Source of the DNA: Arthrobacter sp. Leaf141
GTDB taxonomy: Bacteria > Actinomycetota > Actinomycetes > Actinomycetales > Micrococcaceae
Direction: 5' to 3'
Assembly (NCBI RefSeq): GCF_001424565.1
Contig: NZ_LMOL01000045.1
Span: 80,544-144,543 of the forward strand
DNA length: 64,000 bases
A model generated the notes under the pieces. It had not been told where the DNA came from, searched no databases, and saw nothing but the letters and a program-made list of their open reading frames with translations. Below, piece by piece: positions 51,991 through 59,965 of the stretch; position 1 is the stretch's first letter; each line of letters opens with the position of its first letter. Both the position numbers and the translations under genes were made by a program.

Positions 51991-53717
51991 GCGTTCACCC
52001 CGGCAACTTCCTCAGTGTCCGCCCCGGCTGCCGGGAGCGGGCCGGCAGCCCGCCGCTGGATGGCCTTGAGCCGGTGCATCACGTTGTTGGTGCCGCGGCC
52101 GAAGTAATCGTGCAGGGTCCGGTATTCCTGGAACAGCTCATCGTAGGCAGCCACGTTTTCCGGGATCGGGGTGTACACCTCGCCGGGTTCGGCGCCCATG
52201 GCGGCGGCGGCCACGCGGATGTCCGGGTACTTTCCGGCAGCCACGGCGGCGTGGATGGCTGAGCCGAGGGCCGGGCCCTGGGTGGAGCCGATGGTGGAGA
52301 GCTGCAGGCCGGTGACGTCGGAGTAGATCTGCATCAGGAGCCGGTTCTTCAGCAGGCCGCCGGCCACGATGAACTCCTTGACGGGTACTCCGGAGTCCCG
52401 GAAGGCGTCCACGATGGTGCGGGTGCCGAAGGCCGTGGCTTCAAGAAGTGCCCGGTAGGTGTCCTCGGGCTTGGTGGCGAGGGTCTGGCCCACCACGATG
52501 CCGGAGAGTTCGTGGTCCACCAGGACCGAGCGGTTGCCGGAGTGCCAGTCGAGGGCGATCAGCCCGTGCCCGCCGATGGCCTGTGCGGCGGCCAGTTCGG
52601 TGAGGTATTCGTGGATGCCCAGGCCGGCCTTCGCGGCGGCCTGGTGGTAGGCCGGCGGGACGCCGTGCTTGGTGAACCAGCCGAAGATGTCGCCAACGCC
52701 GGACTGGCCTGCCTCGTAGCCCCAGAGCCCGTCCACTATGCCGCCGTCCACCACCCCGCACATGCCGGGTACTTCGCGGAGTTCGGTGCCGTTCATCACG
52801 TGGCAGGTGGAGGTACCCATGATGGCCACCAGCTGGCCCGGGTCAACGGCCCTGGCTGCGGGCGCGGTGACGTGGGCGTCAACGTTGCCCACGGCCACGG
52901 CGATGCCTTCCGGCAGTCCGGTCCAGGCCGCAGCTTCGGCGGTGAGGTAGCCGGCGGCGTCACCCAGCCGGCCAATGGTGTGTTCGAGTTTGGTGCTGAC
53001 GAAGTCCTCGAACCCGGGGTTGAGGGCGGCCAGGAAGTCCCCGGAGGGGTAGCGGCCGTCCTGGTAGATCCCCTTGTAGCCGGCGGTGCAGGCGTTGCGG
53101 ACGTACTGGCCGCAGAGCTGCCATACGATCCAGTCGGCGGCTTCCACCCAGTGGTCCATCTCGGCGTAGGCCCCGGGGTCCTCTTCCAGCAGCTGCAGGC
53201 CCTTGGCGAATTCCCATTCCGAGGAAATCAGTCCGCCGTAGCGCGGCAGCCAGGCCTCGCCGCGTTCCGCGGCGAGCTGGTTGATCCGGTCCGCCTGGGG
53301 CTGGGCCGCGTGGTGCCGCCAGAGCTTCACGTAGGCGTGTGGCCGGTTGGCGAAACCGGCCACCTCGTTCAGGGGCGTGCCATCGGCCTTGGTGGGCACC
53401 ATGGTGCAGGCAGTGAAGTCAGTGGCGATTCCGACGACGGCGGCCGGATCGATCCCGGCGTCGGCCACGGCTGCCGGGACGGCGTTGCGCAGGACATCGC
53501 GGTAGTCGTTGGGGACCTGGAGGGCCCACTCGCCGGGAAGCCTGGCGGATCCGCCGGTGCTTGCGGGCAGGGCGTCGGTGACCACCGCGTGCGGGTAGTC
53601 GAATACACCGCTGCCCAGTTCCTTGCCGTCCCGCACGCGGACCACCACGGCGCGGCCCGAAAGGGTCCCATAATCCACGCCGACGACGTAAGCGTCCCGG
53701 CCTTCCACAGCGTCCAT
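51987..53717 (-). CDS. araB: Ribulokinase
   Basis: A 576-residue FGGY-family kinase that phosphorylates L-ribulose. The ATP-binding phosphate-1 motif is VVGVDYGTLSGRAVVV at about 10-25. WVEAADWIVWQLCGQ, GTSTCHVMNG and the C-terminal GGLLKNRLLMQIYSDVTG are typical of AraB. It is first in araBDA, downstream of a LacI-type operator. The ATG follows AAGGAA about 7 bases upstream. Confidence 0.96.
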   Translation of the reverse strand: MDAVEGRDAYVVGVDYGTLSGRAVVVRVRDGKELGSGVFDYPHAVVTDALPASTGGSARLPGEWALQVPNDYRDVLRNAVPAAVADAGIDPAAVVGIATDFTACTMVPTKADGTPLNEVAGFANRPHAYVKLWRHHAAQPQADRINQLAAERGEAWLPRYGGLISSEWEFAKGLQLLEEDPGAYAEMDHWVEAADWIVWQLCGQYVRNACTAGYKGIYQDGRYPSGDFLAALNPGFEDFVSTKLEHTIGRLGDAAGYLTAEAAAWTGLPEGIAVAVGNVDAHVTAPAARAVDPGQLVAIMGTSTCHVMNGTELREVPGMCGVVDGGIVDGLWGYEAGQSGVGDIFGWFTKHGVPPAYHQAAAKAGLGIHEYLTELAAAQAIGGHGLIALDWHSGNRSVLVDHELSGIVVGQTLATKPEDTYRALLEATAFGTRTIVDAFRDSGVPVKEFIVAGGLLKNRLLMQIYSDVTGLQLSTIGSTQGPALGSAIHAAVAAGKYPDIRVAAAAMGAEPGEVYTPIPENVAAYDELFQEYRTLHDYFGRGTNNVMHRLKAIQRRAAGPLPAAGADTEEVAGVNA

Positions 53718-53763
53718 AAGAAGATTCCTTCAGTTGCTGCCGCCACTTCGCGGCCTGAAACTA

Positions 53764-53779
53764 TTGTGAGCGCTAACAA
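53764..53779. promoter_or_regulatory. LacI-type operator upstream of araBDA
   Basis: TTGTGAGCGCTAACAA is a 16-bp palindrome with one mismatched pair and a central GCGC step, typical of LacI-family operators. It lies about 47 bp upstream of the araB start. The adjacent LacI gene (53928-54941) is the likely binder, induced by arabinose or a derivative. Confidence 0.6.
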
Positions 53780-53812
53780 GATGTGAGTCAAGGGCATCGG
53801 GCGCCCGGTGGC

Positions 53813-53908
53813 GCTGAATCTGCCCACCTTTGCCGCCTGGCACCCCGGTGACGACGGCGGGTCGCCGGGACACGCCGTCGGCCGCCTCAAAGGTGGGGAA
53901 TTTCAGCG
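53813..53908. repeat. Large imperfect inverted repeat between the LacI gene and araB
   Basis: GCTGAATCTGCCCACCTTTG (53813-53832) pairs with CAAAGGTGGGGAATTTCAGC (53889-53908), 17 of 20 positions. The interior of about 56 bp is GC-rich with smaller stems (GACGGCGGG and CGCCGTCGG). It follows the LacI stop on the minus strand, so it may terminate that transcript, but it has no U-tract and is larger than the other terminators here. Confidence 0.6.
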
Positions 53909-53927
53909 GCAGGGCTGCCGGAACGGG

Positions 53928-54941
53928 TCAGGCGGGAGGTGCCGTGCTGGCCCGCAGCACCAGCTCGGGGGTCACCACGATGGAGCTGACGCCGGCGCCG
54001 GCTTCGATCTCCTTCAGCATGGCGTCGATGCAGCGCCGGCCCAGTTCCTCGAAGTCCTGCCGGACGGTGGACAGCGGCGGCGTGAAGTACCCCGCTTCGG
54101 GCTGGTCGTCGAAGCCCACCACGGAGACGTCGTCGGGCACTTTCACCCCGGCCTCCGCGAAGGCACGCAGCAGGCCCAGCGCCATCTGGTCGTTCCCCAC
54201 AAAAAGGGCCGTCGCCGTGAGCCCGGCAGCGAGGGTCCGGCCGATCCCGTAACCGCTGCCGGCACTCCAGTCCCCCTCCAGCAGGAGATTGTCCGGCAGG
54301 CCGGCGTCGCGCAGGGCATCCCGCCAGCCTTCCGCGCGTTCGGACCCATCCGTCCAGTCCGGCGGCCCCGACAAGTGGCCGATCCGCCGGTGCCCCTGCG
54401 CAATAAGATGCTCGACGGCGATCCTGGCGCCCCGGCGCTGGTCCACCATGGCGCCGCTCACCGCGCCGCTGCCCGCGGATCCTACGGCCACCACCGGGAC
54501 GGGCAGGTTCAGTTCCTCCAGCGTCAGCAGGGTATCCGCGTGCGGCACCAGGACCACAATGCCATCCACTGCCTGGTCCATAAAGTGGTTCACGGCGTCG
54601 GAAATGGCCTCCCGGCCCACCTCCCGCAGCGCGGCGATGCTGACAAAATATCCGGCGTCCCGGGCGGCCTGCTCCACCCCCAGCAGCGTGTTGGCCGGAC
54701 CGTACTGGGACAGCTCGCTGGCCAGCACCCCGATGGTCTGCGAGCGCCGGGTGACCAGGCTCCGGGCGGCCGTGTTCCGCCGGTAGCCCAGCTGGGCTAT
54801 TGCCGCTTCCACCTTTTCCCGCGTGGCGCTGCTGACGTTGGGGTGGTTGTTGACCACCCGCGAGACGGTCTGGTGCGAAACCCCGGCGATGTCAGCCACG
54901 TCCTCGAGACGCGGCATCCTGCCCTTGCTGCTGTTTGCCAT
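53928..54941 (-). CDS. LacI family transcriptional regulator (probable arabinose regulator)
   Basis: A 337-residue LacI-type repressor. The HTH reads LEDVADIAGVSHQTVSRVVN (about 12-31) and the hinge is RNTAARSLVTRRS. The effector domain includes ASELSQYGPANTLLGVEQAARDAGY and the conserved DDVSVVGFDDQPEAGYF. Position directly upstream of araBDA on the same strand, with a LacI-type operator between, makes it the probable arabinose-operon repressor; it is not an AraR of the GntR-LacI chimera type. Its start is divergent from the DUF4287 gene. Confidence 0.9.
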   Translation of the reverse strand: MANSSKGRMPRLEDVADIAGVSHQTVSRVVNNHPNVSSATREKVEAAIAQLGYRRNTAARSLVTRRSQTIGVLASELSQYGPANTLLGVEQAARDAGYFVSIAALREVGREAISDAVNHFMDQAVDGIVVLVPHADTLLTLEELNLPVPVVAVGSAGSGAVSGAMVDQRRGARIAVEHLIAQGHRRIGHLSGPPDWTDGSERAEGWRDALRDAGLPDNLLLEGDWSAGSGYGIGRTLAAGLTATALFVGNDQMALGLLRAFAEAGVKVPDDVSVVGFDDQPEAGYFTPPLSTVRQDFEELGRRCIDAMLKEIEAGAGVSSIVVTPELVLRASTAPPA

Positions 54942-55012
54942 GTGCCTATTCTGCCGGTGCCGGCGGGGCGTGGTGCTCCCCGCGCCCCGCCGGACCGTGC
55001 TGGAATGGCTGG

Positions 55013-55222
55013 ATGAGCGAAAACGTCAAGGGCCCGCGGTCCTACTTCCCTTCCATTGAAGCCAAGTACGGCCAGCCTGCTGAGCATTGGCTGGCGGCGC
55101 TGGATGCCGTGGCCGGGCTCAAGCACGCGGAACAGGTGGCCTGGCTGAAGTCCGTGCACGGCATGGGCCACGGCCACGCCAATGCGCTGGTCCACGTGTA
55201 CCGCGCCGGGCAGGGGAGCTAA
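55013..55222 (+). CDS. DUF4287 domain protein
   Basis: A 69-residue small soluble protein with the DUF4287-type core: GPRSYFPSIEAKYGQPAEHW, then VAWLKSVHGMGHGHANALVHVY. It is helical and often found as a free-standing domain in actinobacteria; function is unknown. The ATG at 55013 is preceded by weak GGATG context only. It is divergent from the LacI gene with a 71-bp gap and is followed after 29 bp by the SGNH gene, possibly as an operon. Confidence 0.75.
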   Translation: MSENVKGPRSYFPSIEAKYGQPAEHWLAALDAVAGLKHAEQVAWLKSVHGMGHGHANALVHVYRAGQGS

Positions 55223-55251
55223 GCCATCGTCGCCATCTTGCGGGGCCGCGC

Positions 55252-56418
55252 GTGAGCTCCGACCTGTCCCCCGCCGCCGCGGCAGCGGCGGTCCGCGGCG
55301 CCCTGGACGTCAGCCACGGGCCCGGGGGGACCGTGATCCGCCGGCTGCCGGCCTGGGCGCAGGCGCAGTTCGGTGGCGACGTTGCCCTGCACAACGCCAA
55401 TTCCACAGCCTCCGGGGTCCGGCTCGACTTTGAGACGGAGGCGGCCTGGCTGGAAATCGAGGCCACCTTCATCCGGGAGTCCGCCGCCTGGCGGTGGCGT
55501 CCGCTGCAGCCCGCAGCCATCAGCGTCACCGGCCCGGACGGGTTCGAGGAAAGCCGCCTGGTCAGCGACGGGGACGTGGTGGAAACCTTTCCCGACCGCC
55601 CTCCGGTCCTGACGCCGGGCGCCCCCTCAGTGCTGCGGTTCGAGCTCCCCGGCCCCCGCCGCCGCCGGACCGTTTCCGTGTGGCTGCCGCACCGCGGCCG
55701 GCTCAGGATCCATGCTGTCCGCGCCGGGGAGCCGCTGCGGCCGGCGCCACGCCGGGAACCGCGATGGGTCCATTACGGCAGTTCCATCAGCCAGGCCTCG
55801 CATGCGGACACGCCACTGGGCGTGTGGCCGGTGATCGCCGCCCGGAACCTGGGCCTGGACCTGTTCAACCTGGGGCTGGCCGGCTCCGCACACCTCGACC
55901 AGTTCGTGGCGCGGACCATCCGGGACCAGCCTGCCGGGCTCATCACACTGAAGGTGGGCATCAACATCATCAACAGCGCCAGCCTGCGGCGCCGGACCTT
56001 CGCCCCGGCCCTGCACGGGTTCCTGGACACCATCCGGGACGGCCACCCGGAGACGCCGCTGGTGCTGATCTCCCCCATTCACTGCCCGGAGCACGAGCAG
56101 GGACCGGGCCCGTCCCGGCTGGTGGACGGCGCCTTCCTGGCCACGGACCTTCCCCGCCGGCCCAACGACGGGCTGCTCACCCTGCAGGATGCCCGGGACA
56201 TCATCGCCGGCGCCGTGGCGCAGCGGCAGGCCGACGACGGCAACCTCCACTACGTGGACGGGCTGGAACTCTTCGGCGCCGCCGACGCCGCCCACCTGCC
56301 GGACCGGCTGCATCCGGACCCGGCGGGGTACGCCCTGATCGGCCGGCGCTTCACGGACGTTGCCGCGGGTGCCGCGTGGCTGCCGGCCTCCGCTGGGCCG
56401 CGGGTTGCCGGCATGTAG
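55252..56418 (+). CDS. SGNH/GDSL-type esterase
   Basis: A 388-residue protein. The N-terminal 170 residues form a jelly-roll-like beta domain (GGTVIRRLPAWAQAQFGGDV onwards). The SGNH hydrolase domain follows: block I RWVHYGSSISQASHA with the nucleophile Ser, a Gly in LGLAGSAH, the Asn in LITLKVGINIIN, and DRLHPDPAGYALIG with the catalytic Asp-x-x-His. This matches LIP3-like sugar acetyl-esterases, so it may deacetylate plant sugars. There is no signal peptide. A GTG start is used. A strong terminator hairpin begins 14 bp after the stop. Confidence 0.84.
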   Translation: MSSDLSPAAAAAAVRGALDVSHGPGGTVIRRLPAWAQAQFGGDVALHNANSTASGVRLDFETEAAWLEIEATFIRESAAWRWRPLQPAAISVTGPDGFEESRLVSDGDVVETFPDRPPVLTPGAPSVLRFELPGPRRRRTVSVWLPHRGRLRIHAVRAGEPLRPAPRREPRWVHYGSSISQASHADTPLGVWPVIAARNLGLDLFNLGLAGSAHLDQFVARTIRDQPAGLITLKVGINIINSASLRRRTFAPALHGFLDTIRDGHPETPLVLISPIHCPEHEQGPGPSRLVDGAFLATDLPRRPNDGLLTLQDARDIIAGAVAQRQADDGNLHYVDGLELFGAADAAHLPDRLHPDPAGYALIGRRFTDVAAGAAWLPASAGPRVAGM

Positions 56419-56432
56419 TCCCGGAATGCAGA

Positions 56433-56467
56433 AATCCCCCGGCAACCAGAGCGGCTGCCGGGGGATT
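56433..56467. terminator. Terminator hairpin after the SGNH gene
   Basis: AATCCCCCGGCA (56433-56444) and TGCCGGGGGATT (56456-56467) form a perfect 12-bp stem with an 11-base loop. It sits between the SGNH stop and the 3' end of the convergent tRNA-Lys, so it may serve both directions. Confidence 0.85.
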
Positions 56468-56481
56468 ACCACGTTCGCGGG

Positions 56482-56554
56482 TGGGCCCTGTGGGGTTCGA
56501 ACCCACGACCCACGGATTAAAAGTCCGATGCTCTACCAACTGAGCTAAAGGCCC
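56482..56554 (-). tRNA. tRNA-Lys (anticodon UUU)
   Basis: The minus strand folds into a standard cloverleaf. The acceptor GGGCCTT pairs with AGGGCCC (one G-U). The D-arm is GCTCAGTTGGTAGAGC. The anticodon arm TCGGACTTTTAATCCG carries TTT. The T-arm is GTGGGTTCGAACCCCAC. The discriminator base is A, and a full CCA is not encoded. UUU reads AAA and AAG lysine codons. Confidence 0.97.
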
Positions 56555-56741
56555 CAACCGGAGGTCCAAACGCAGAGCGTCGGCACCTTCCGGCCCAGTC
56601 CATTTCTGGACGTTAATACTCTAACCCATGAATCCGGCGCCTGGGCACGCGACCCGGGCGCCGCCGTCGTGCCTCTCCCTCCACGCCTGAAGGCCAGGGG
56701 GACGCTCGATTTCAGCGGCGGCACAGGAGTAGCGTGGGGGC

Positions 56742-57401
56742 ATGAGCGAGCAAGCAGCACCTACTCCCTATGGCGGCGCAAACCGGCACCACAAGCCGAA
56801 GCCTTTCGCCCCCATCGATTTCGAGCCGTTTGCCGGCGGCGCGGACCCGGCGCGGGTCTCCGAGGCCGCCCACCTTGCAGCCCAGGCGCTGGTCCGGCAC
56901 GGCCGCGACAGCGACGACCCCGTCGTCACCGAACGGCTGGTCCGCCTCGCCGACGAACAGGGCCTGGAAGCAATCGCCGAAATGTGGGCCGAAAGCCCCG
57001 CCCGGTCCCTGCCCGGCGCCTTGTGGCGGCTTTACGCCCTCCGCGCGGCAACGGTCCAGGATCCCGAGCGGATTTCCGTGTACTTCCGGGCCGGCAAGGA
57101 CACGGCCCAGGTGGCCAACGTGGTGGCAGGTGCTGCTGAGCCGCCCGGAGCCGAGGAAATGACGGCTATGGCGGACGCCATCCTTTCGGGGGCGTTCGAC
57201 GGCGAGTTCGACGTTGCGCTGGAACGTTCCGCCGCGTTTTGCCGCGTCGTGGCGCTGGGCCAGGCCACGATCGCCGACGGTGCCGAGCACTCCAATGAAG
57301 CCCATGCAAGCAAGCTGACCCGCAACTCCCACCAACTGGTGAAGACGGCCGAGGACCTGGAACACGCTGCCAACGCCTGGCGGCTGGGCGAACTGGACTG
57401 A
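56742..57401 (+). CDS. Conserved actinobacterial protein, unknown function
   Basis: A 219-residue soluble, helix-rich protein I cannot assign to a named family. It begins MSEQAAPTPYGGANRHHKPK, then FAPIDFEPFAGGADPARVSEAAHLAAQALV. The middle has RSLPGALWRLYALRAATVQDP, and the end has FCRVVALGQATIADGAEHSNEAHASK. It has no signal or membrane span. It is monocistronic between the tRNA and the DUF47/PiT pair, and a structured region with a T-run follows it. Length and clear coding bias support a real gene. Confidence 0.72.
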   Translation: MSEQAAPTPYGGANRHHKPKPFAPIDFEPFAGGADPARVSEAAHLAAQALVRHGRDSDDPVVTERLVRLADEQGLEAIAEMWAESPARSLPGALWRLYALRAATVQDPERISVYFRAGKDTAQVANVVAGAAEPPGAEEMTAMADAILSGAFDGEFDVALERSAAFCRVVALGQATIADGAEHSNEAHASKLTRNSHQLVKTAEDLEHAANAWRLGELD

Positions 57402-57472
57402 CGGCCGCCCGCACCCGGGCCGCCGGATCTGTCAAGGTTGACTTGCGCGAACCAAAGTAGAACACTGAAACC

Positions 57473-57563
57473 GGTGCCGAGCCGCGAAACCCCCGGGCTT
57501 CAACATTCAGCCGCCTAGAGCGGCCTACCGCCGAGAGGCGTATCCGGTTCGGCACCATTTTTC
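57473..57563 (+). ncRNA. Structured RNA or terminator upstream of the DUF47/PiT genes
   Basis: GGTGCCGAGCC (57473-57483) pairs with GGTTCGGCACC (57546-57556; one G-U) and is followed by ATTTTTC. The 62-base interior contains two further hairpins: GCCGC-CTAGA-GCGGC (57510-57524) and CGCC-GAGA-GGCG with a GNRA loop (57529-57540). CGAGCC can also pair with the upstream GGGCTT, giving an alternative fold. It could be the terminator of the preceding gene or a cis-regulatory leader of the phosphate genes. No known riboswitch consensus was recognised. Confidence 0.45.
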
Positions 57564-57690
57564 TGCCCTCTTCCGGTCCCGTTCCAAGGCACCAGACCCG
57601 GGCCGGTAGAGTTAGCCCCAGTTGCGCGCCGGCGTCAAGTCACACGGCAGCAAACCCTGCCCTGTACTTTCCCCGGAGACCGGTAAACAC

Positions 57691-58308
57691 GTGAAGCTGC
57701 GCCTTTTCCCCCAGGAGCCCGCCGGGCTGAACCTCCTCTCCCAGATGGCGCAGCAGATTGTGCTGGCCACGGCCACCCTGGCGGAAATCCTCGGCGTTCC
57801 GGCCTCCGAGCACGGCAAACTCGTTGACGACATGCACAACCATGAAGCCAGGTCCGCGGAACTGCACTTTGCGCTGCTGACCCATATGCGCACCAGCTTC
57901 GTGAACCCGCTCCCCCGCGAAGACATGTACGCCCTTTCCCGTTACCTCAACGAAGCCATGGAAAAGATGGACGCGGCAGCGGACCTGGTGGGCCTCTACA
58001 AGCTGGACCGGCTGCCCAAGCGCGCCGCGGACCAGCTGGAAATCATCAGCAGGCAGGCGGAGCTCACCGTGGACGCCATGCGCCGGCTGAACAACCTCGA
58101 TGACCTCGAGGATTACTGGATCGAGATCCTGCGGCTGGCCAAGCGTGCGGAACGGACCCACCGGGTATGGGTGGCGGACATGATCGCCGACATGAAGTGG
58201 GCCCAGTACTCCCGCAACCGTGACATTGCCAACCAGCTGGTGGAAGTCACCAAGGACATGCGGCGCATCGCTACCCAGGTGGGTAGCATCATCGTCAAGG
58301 AATCCTGA
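57691..58308 (+). CDS. DUF47 (PhoU-like) phosphate-transport accessory protein
   Basis: A 205-residue all-helical protein of the DUF47/PhoU-like family, which usually accompanies PiT transporters and modulates them. It starts MKLRLFPQEPAGLNLLSQMA. It has the family's acidic helix HGKLVDDMHNHEARSAELHF, the YALSRYLNEAMEKMDAAADLVGLYK segment and a basic C-terminal helix (KDMRRIATQVGSIIVKES). The GTG at 57691 is chosen for the conserved N-terminus. Its stop lies just before the GTG of the PiT gene, so the two are co-translated. Confidence 0.85.
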   Translation: MKLRLFPQEPAGLNLLSQMAQQIVLATATLAEILGVPASEHGKLVDDMHNHEARSAELHFALLTHMRTSFVNPLPREDMYALSRYLNEAMEKMDAAADLVGLYKLDRLPKRAADQLEIISRQAELTVDAMRRLNNLDDLEDYWIEILRLAKRAERTHRVWVADMIADMKWAQYSRNRDIANQLVEVTKDMRRIATQVGSIIVKES

Positions 58309-58309
58309 A

Positions 58310-59323
58310 GTGACAGCTGTTATCTTCGGCGCGGTGGTGGTGCTCACCGCCGCGTTTGCTTTCCTCAACGGCTTCCGCGACGTTTCCACCTCTGTGGCCT
58401 TGGCCACCCGGACCAGGGCGCTGACCCCCAGCGTCGCCGTGCTGCTGGCCGCCTTCTTCAACCTGGTGGGGGCGCTCCTGAGCGCCAGCCTCGCCGTGGC
58501 TGTCGCCAGGACCTGGATCAGCCTTCCACCCGGCCCTGAGGGCCTGGGGATCCTGACTGCAGGCCTGGTCAGTTCCTGTGCGTGGGGGCTGCTGATGTGG
58601 CGGCGCGGAATTCCGGCGTCGTCGACCCACGCTTTGGTGGGCGGCCTGGCCGGCGCGGGGCTCGCGAGCCTGGCCGTCGGCGGCGGTGGCGTGGGCGGGG
58701 TGGACCAGTCGCTGCTGTTCCAGGTGATCCTGCCGCTGCTGCTGTCGCCGGTGGTGGCTTACAGCGGAGCTTTCCTGCTGGTTTATCCGGCCACCTGGGG
58801 CGCCCGCTACACCCAGCCCAATGTGGTGAACCAGCGCTTCCGGCGAAGCCAGGCCATTGCGGCCGGCGCGGTGGCCTTTGGGCATGGTCTCCAGGACGGC
58901 CAGCGCGTCAGTGCCGTCCTCCTGCTGGCACTGCTGGCTGCCGGTTATGCCGACGGCGGCTCCATTCCGGTGTGGGTTGCCCTGCTTTCCGCGGTGATGA
59001 TCACCGCGGGGACCCTCTTTGGCGGCTGGCGCATCTCCTACACCATTGGCCACAAGATCACCCGGATCGATCCGCTACGGGGTTCAGTCGCGCAGATTTT
59101 CAGCGCCGTGATGCTGTTTGTGGGTGCCATCGGCCTGCACTGGCCGCTGTCCACCACGCACCTGGTGACCGCATCGGTCCTCGGCGCCGGGGAGAACCAG
59201 AACTTCTCCGTCACCAACCGCCGCCTGGTGATCCGGATCCTGGGTCTGTGGCTTCTGACCCCCGTGGCGGCGGCCGCCCTCGGGTTCGTGCTCGCCCTGG
59301 CGCTGACGCCGCTGGAGCACTGA
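58310..59323 (+). CDS. PiT family inorganic phosphate transporter (divergent)
   Basis: A 337-residue membrane protein of the PiT/PHO4 family with about ten spans and two inverted repeats. The first signature reads NGFRDVSTSVA in place of the usual NGFHDAANA-like motif. The second reads FGHGLQDGQRVSA in place of HGxNDAQK. The key Asp residues remain, but the flanking Asn and Ala are changed, so it is a divergent subgroup. Other marks are SSTHALVGGLAGAG and PLSTTHLVTASVLGAGENQ, which are standard. A GTG start is used. It probably imports phosphate using a cation gradient, with its DUF47 partner. Confidence 0.86.
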   Translation: MTAVIFGAVVVLTAAFAFLNGFRDVSTSVALATRTRALTPSVAVLLAAFFNLVGALLSASLAVAVARTWISLPPGPEGLGILTAGLVSSCAWGLLMWRRGIPASSTHALVGGLAGAGLASLAVGGGGVGGVDQSLLFQVILPLLLSPVVAYSGAFLLVYPATWGARYTQPNVVNQRFRRSQAIAAGAVAFGHGLQDGQRVSAVLLLALLAAGYADGGSIPVWVALLSAVMITAGTLFGGWRISYTIGHKITRIDPLRGSVAQIFSAVMLFVGAIGLHWPLSTTHLVTASVLGAGENQNFSVTNRRLVIRILGLWLLTPVAAAALGFVLALALTPLEH

Positions 59324-59335
59324 ACACCCGCGGGA

Positions 59336-59347
59336 CCCTGTACAGGG
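59336..59347. promoter_or_regulatory. Palindrome upstream of the zinc-ribbon gene
   Basis: CCCTGTACAGGG is a perfect 12-bp palindrome at the -35 position of a candidate leaderless promoter (TAAATT at 59362-59367, then ATG at 59375). It could be an operator, or part of the PiT transcript end. Confidence 0.35.
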
Positions 59348-59374
59348 CATCCGGGGTGACGTAAATTCGAGCAT

Positions 59375-59896
59375 ATGTTCCGCAAGGGGGCCGGAACTGC
59401 CGTTCGACGTCGTATGCAGGGCAGCGGACGGGTGCCGCTGCAGCGAATCGGCGGCTACGTATGCACCACATGGAAAAGAGCGCACGCCTTGTCCATCCCG
59501 AATCAACGGCGGCTCCCGCCCCAACCCCGGCAGCTCCGGTGCGGCAACTGCGGCACCGAACACCACCTGACCATCCACGCCGTCATTGCCCTGGGCAGTT
59601 CCGACGGGGACCTGGTCACGGTGTCCTACACCTGCGACGGCTGCCGGCTGTTCCATGAACACCCGGCATACTCGGCGGACGTCTCAGCAGCCCTCAACCA
59701 GGTGCGCGGAATAGCCGGCGTGATGGTTTTTGGCGAGGATTTCATCCACTGCGGATTTCCCATGGCAGGGACGGACCACGAGGTGGAACGGCTCAGCTAC
59801 CGCAACGCCAACACCAACGCCGGGCTCAGCGCCATTTCGCTGCCAACGCGGGTGCTGAAGTGCCGCTGCGGGTTCCACTTGGAGGTCCCGGAATAA
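59375..59896 (+). CDS. Zinc-ribbon hypothetical protein
   Basis: A 173-residue protein. The N-terminal 50 residues are basic and Arg-rich. Then come metal-site candidates: CGNC near 57-60, CDGC near 88-91 and CRC near 164-166, consistent with one or two zinc ribbons. FHEHPAYSADVSAALNQV lies between them. It has no signal peptide, and function is unknown. The ATG lacks a ribosome site, but TAAATT 7 bases upstream suggests a leaderless transcript; an internal TTG at 59489 is an alternative start that would drop the basic tail. Confidence 0.62.
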   Translation: MFRKGAGTAVRRRMQGSGRVPLQRIGGYVCTTWKRAHALSIPNQRRLPPQPRQLRCGNCGTEHHLTIHAVIALGSSDGDLVTVSYTCDGCRLFHEHPAYSADVSAALNQVRGIAGVMVFGEDFIHCGFPMAGTDHEVERLSYRNANTNAGLSAISLPTRVLKCRCGFHLEVPE

Positions 59897-59924
59897 CGGC
59901 AGGCCCCCGGGCGACGGCCTGCCG
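59897..59924. terminator. Terminator hairpin between the zinc-ribbon and pstB genes
   Basis: CGGCAGGCC (59897-59905) and GGCCTGCCG (59916-59924) form a perfect 9-bp stem with a 10-base loop. It begins directly after the zinc-ribbon stop codon and precedes the convergent end of pstB, so it can act in both directions. Confidence 0.78.
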
Positions 59925-59965
59925 GAAACGGAAAACTGCCTCCTGGGTCCGCCGGCACCAGAGGT

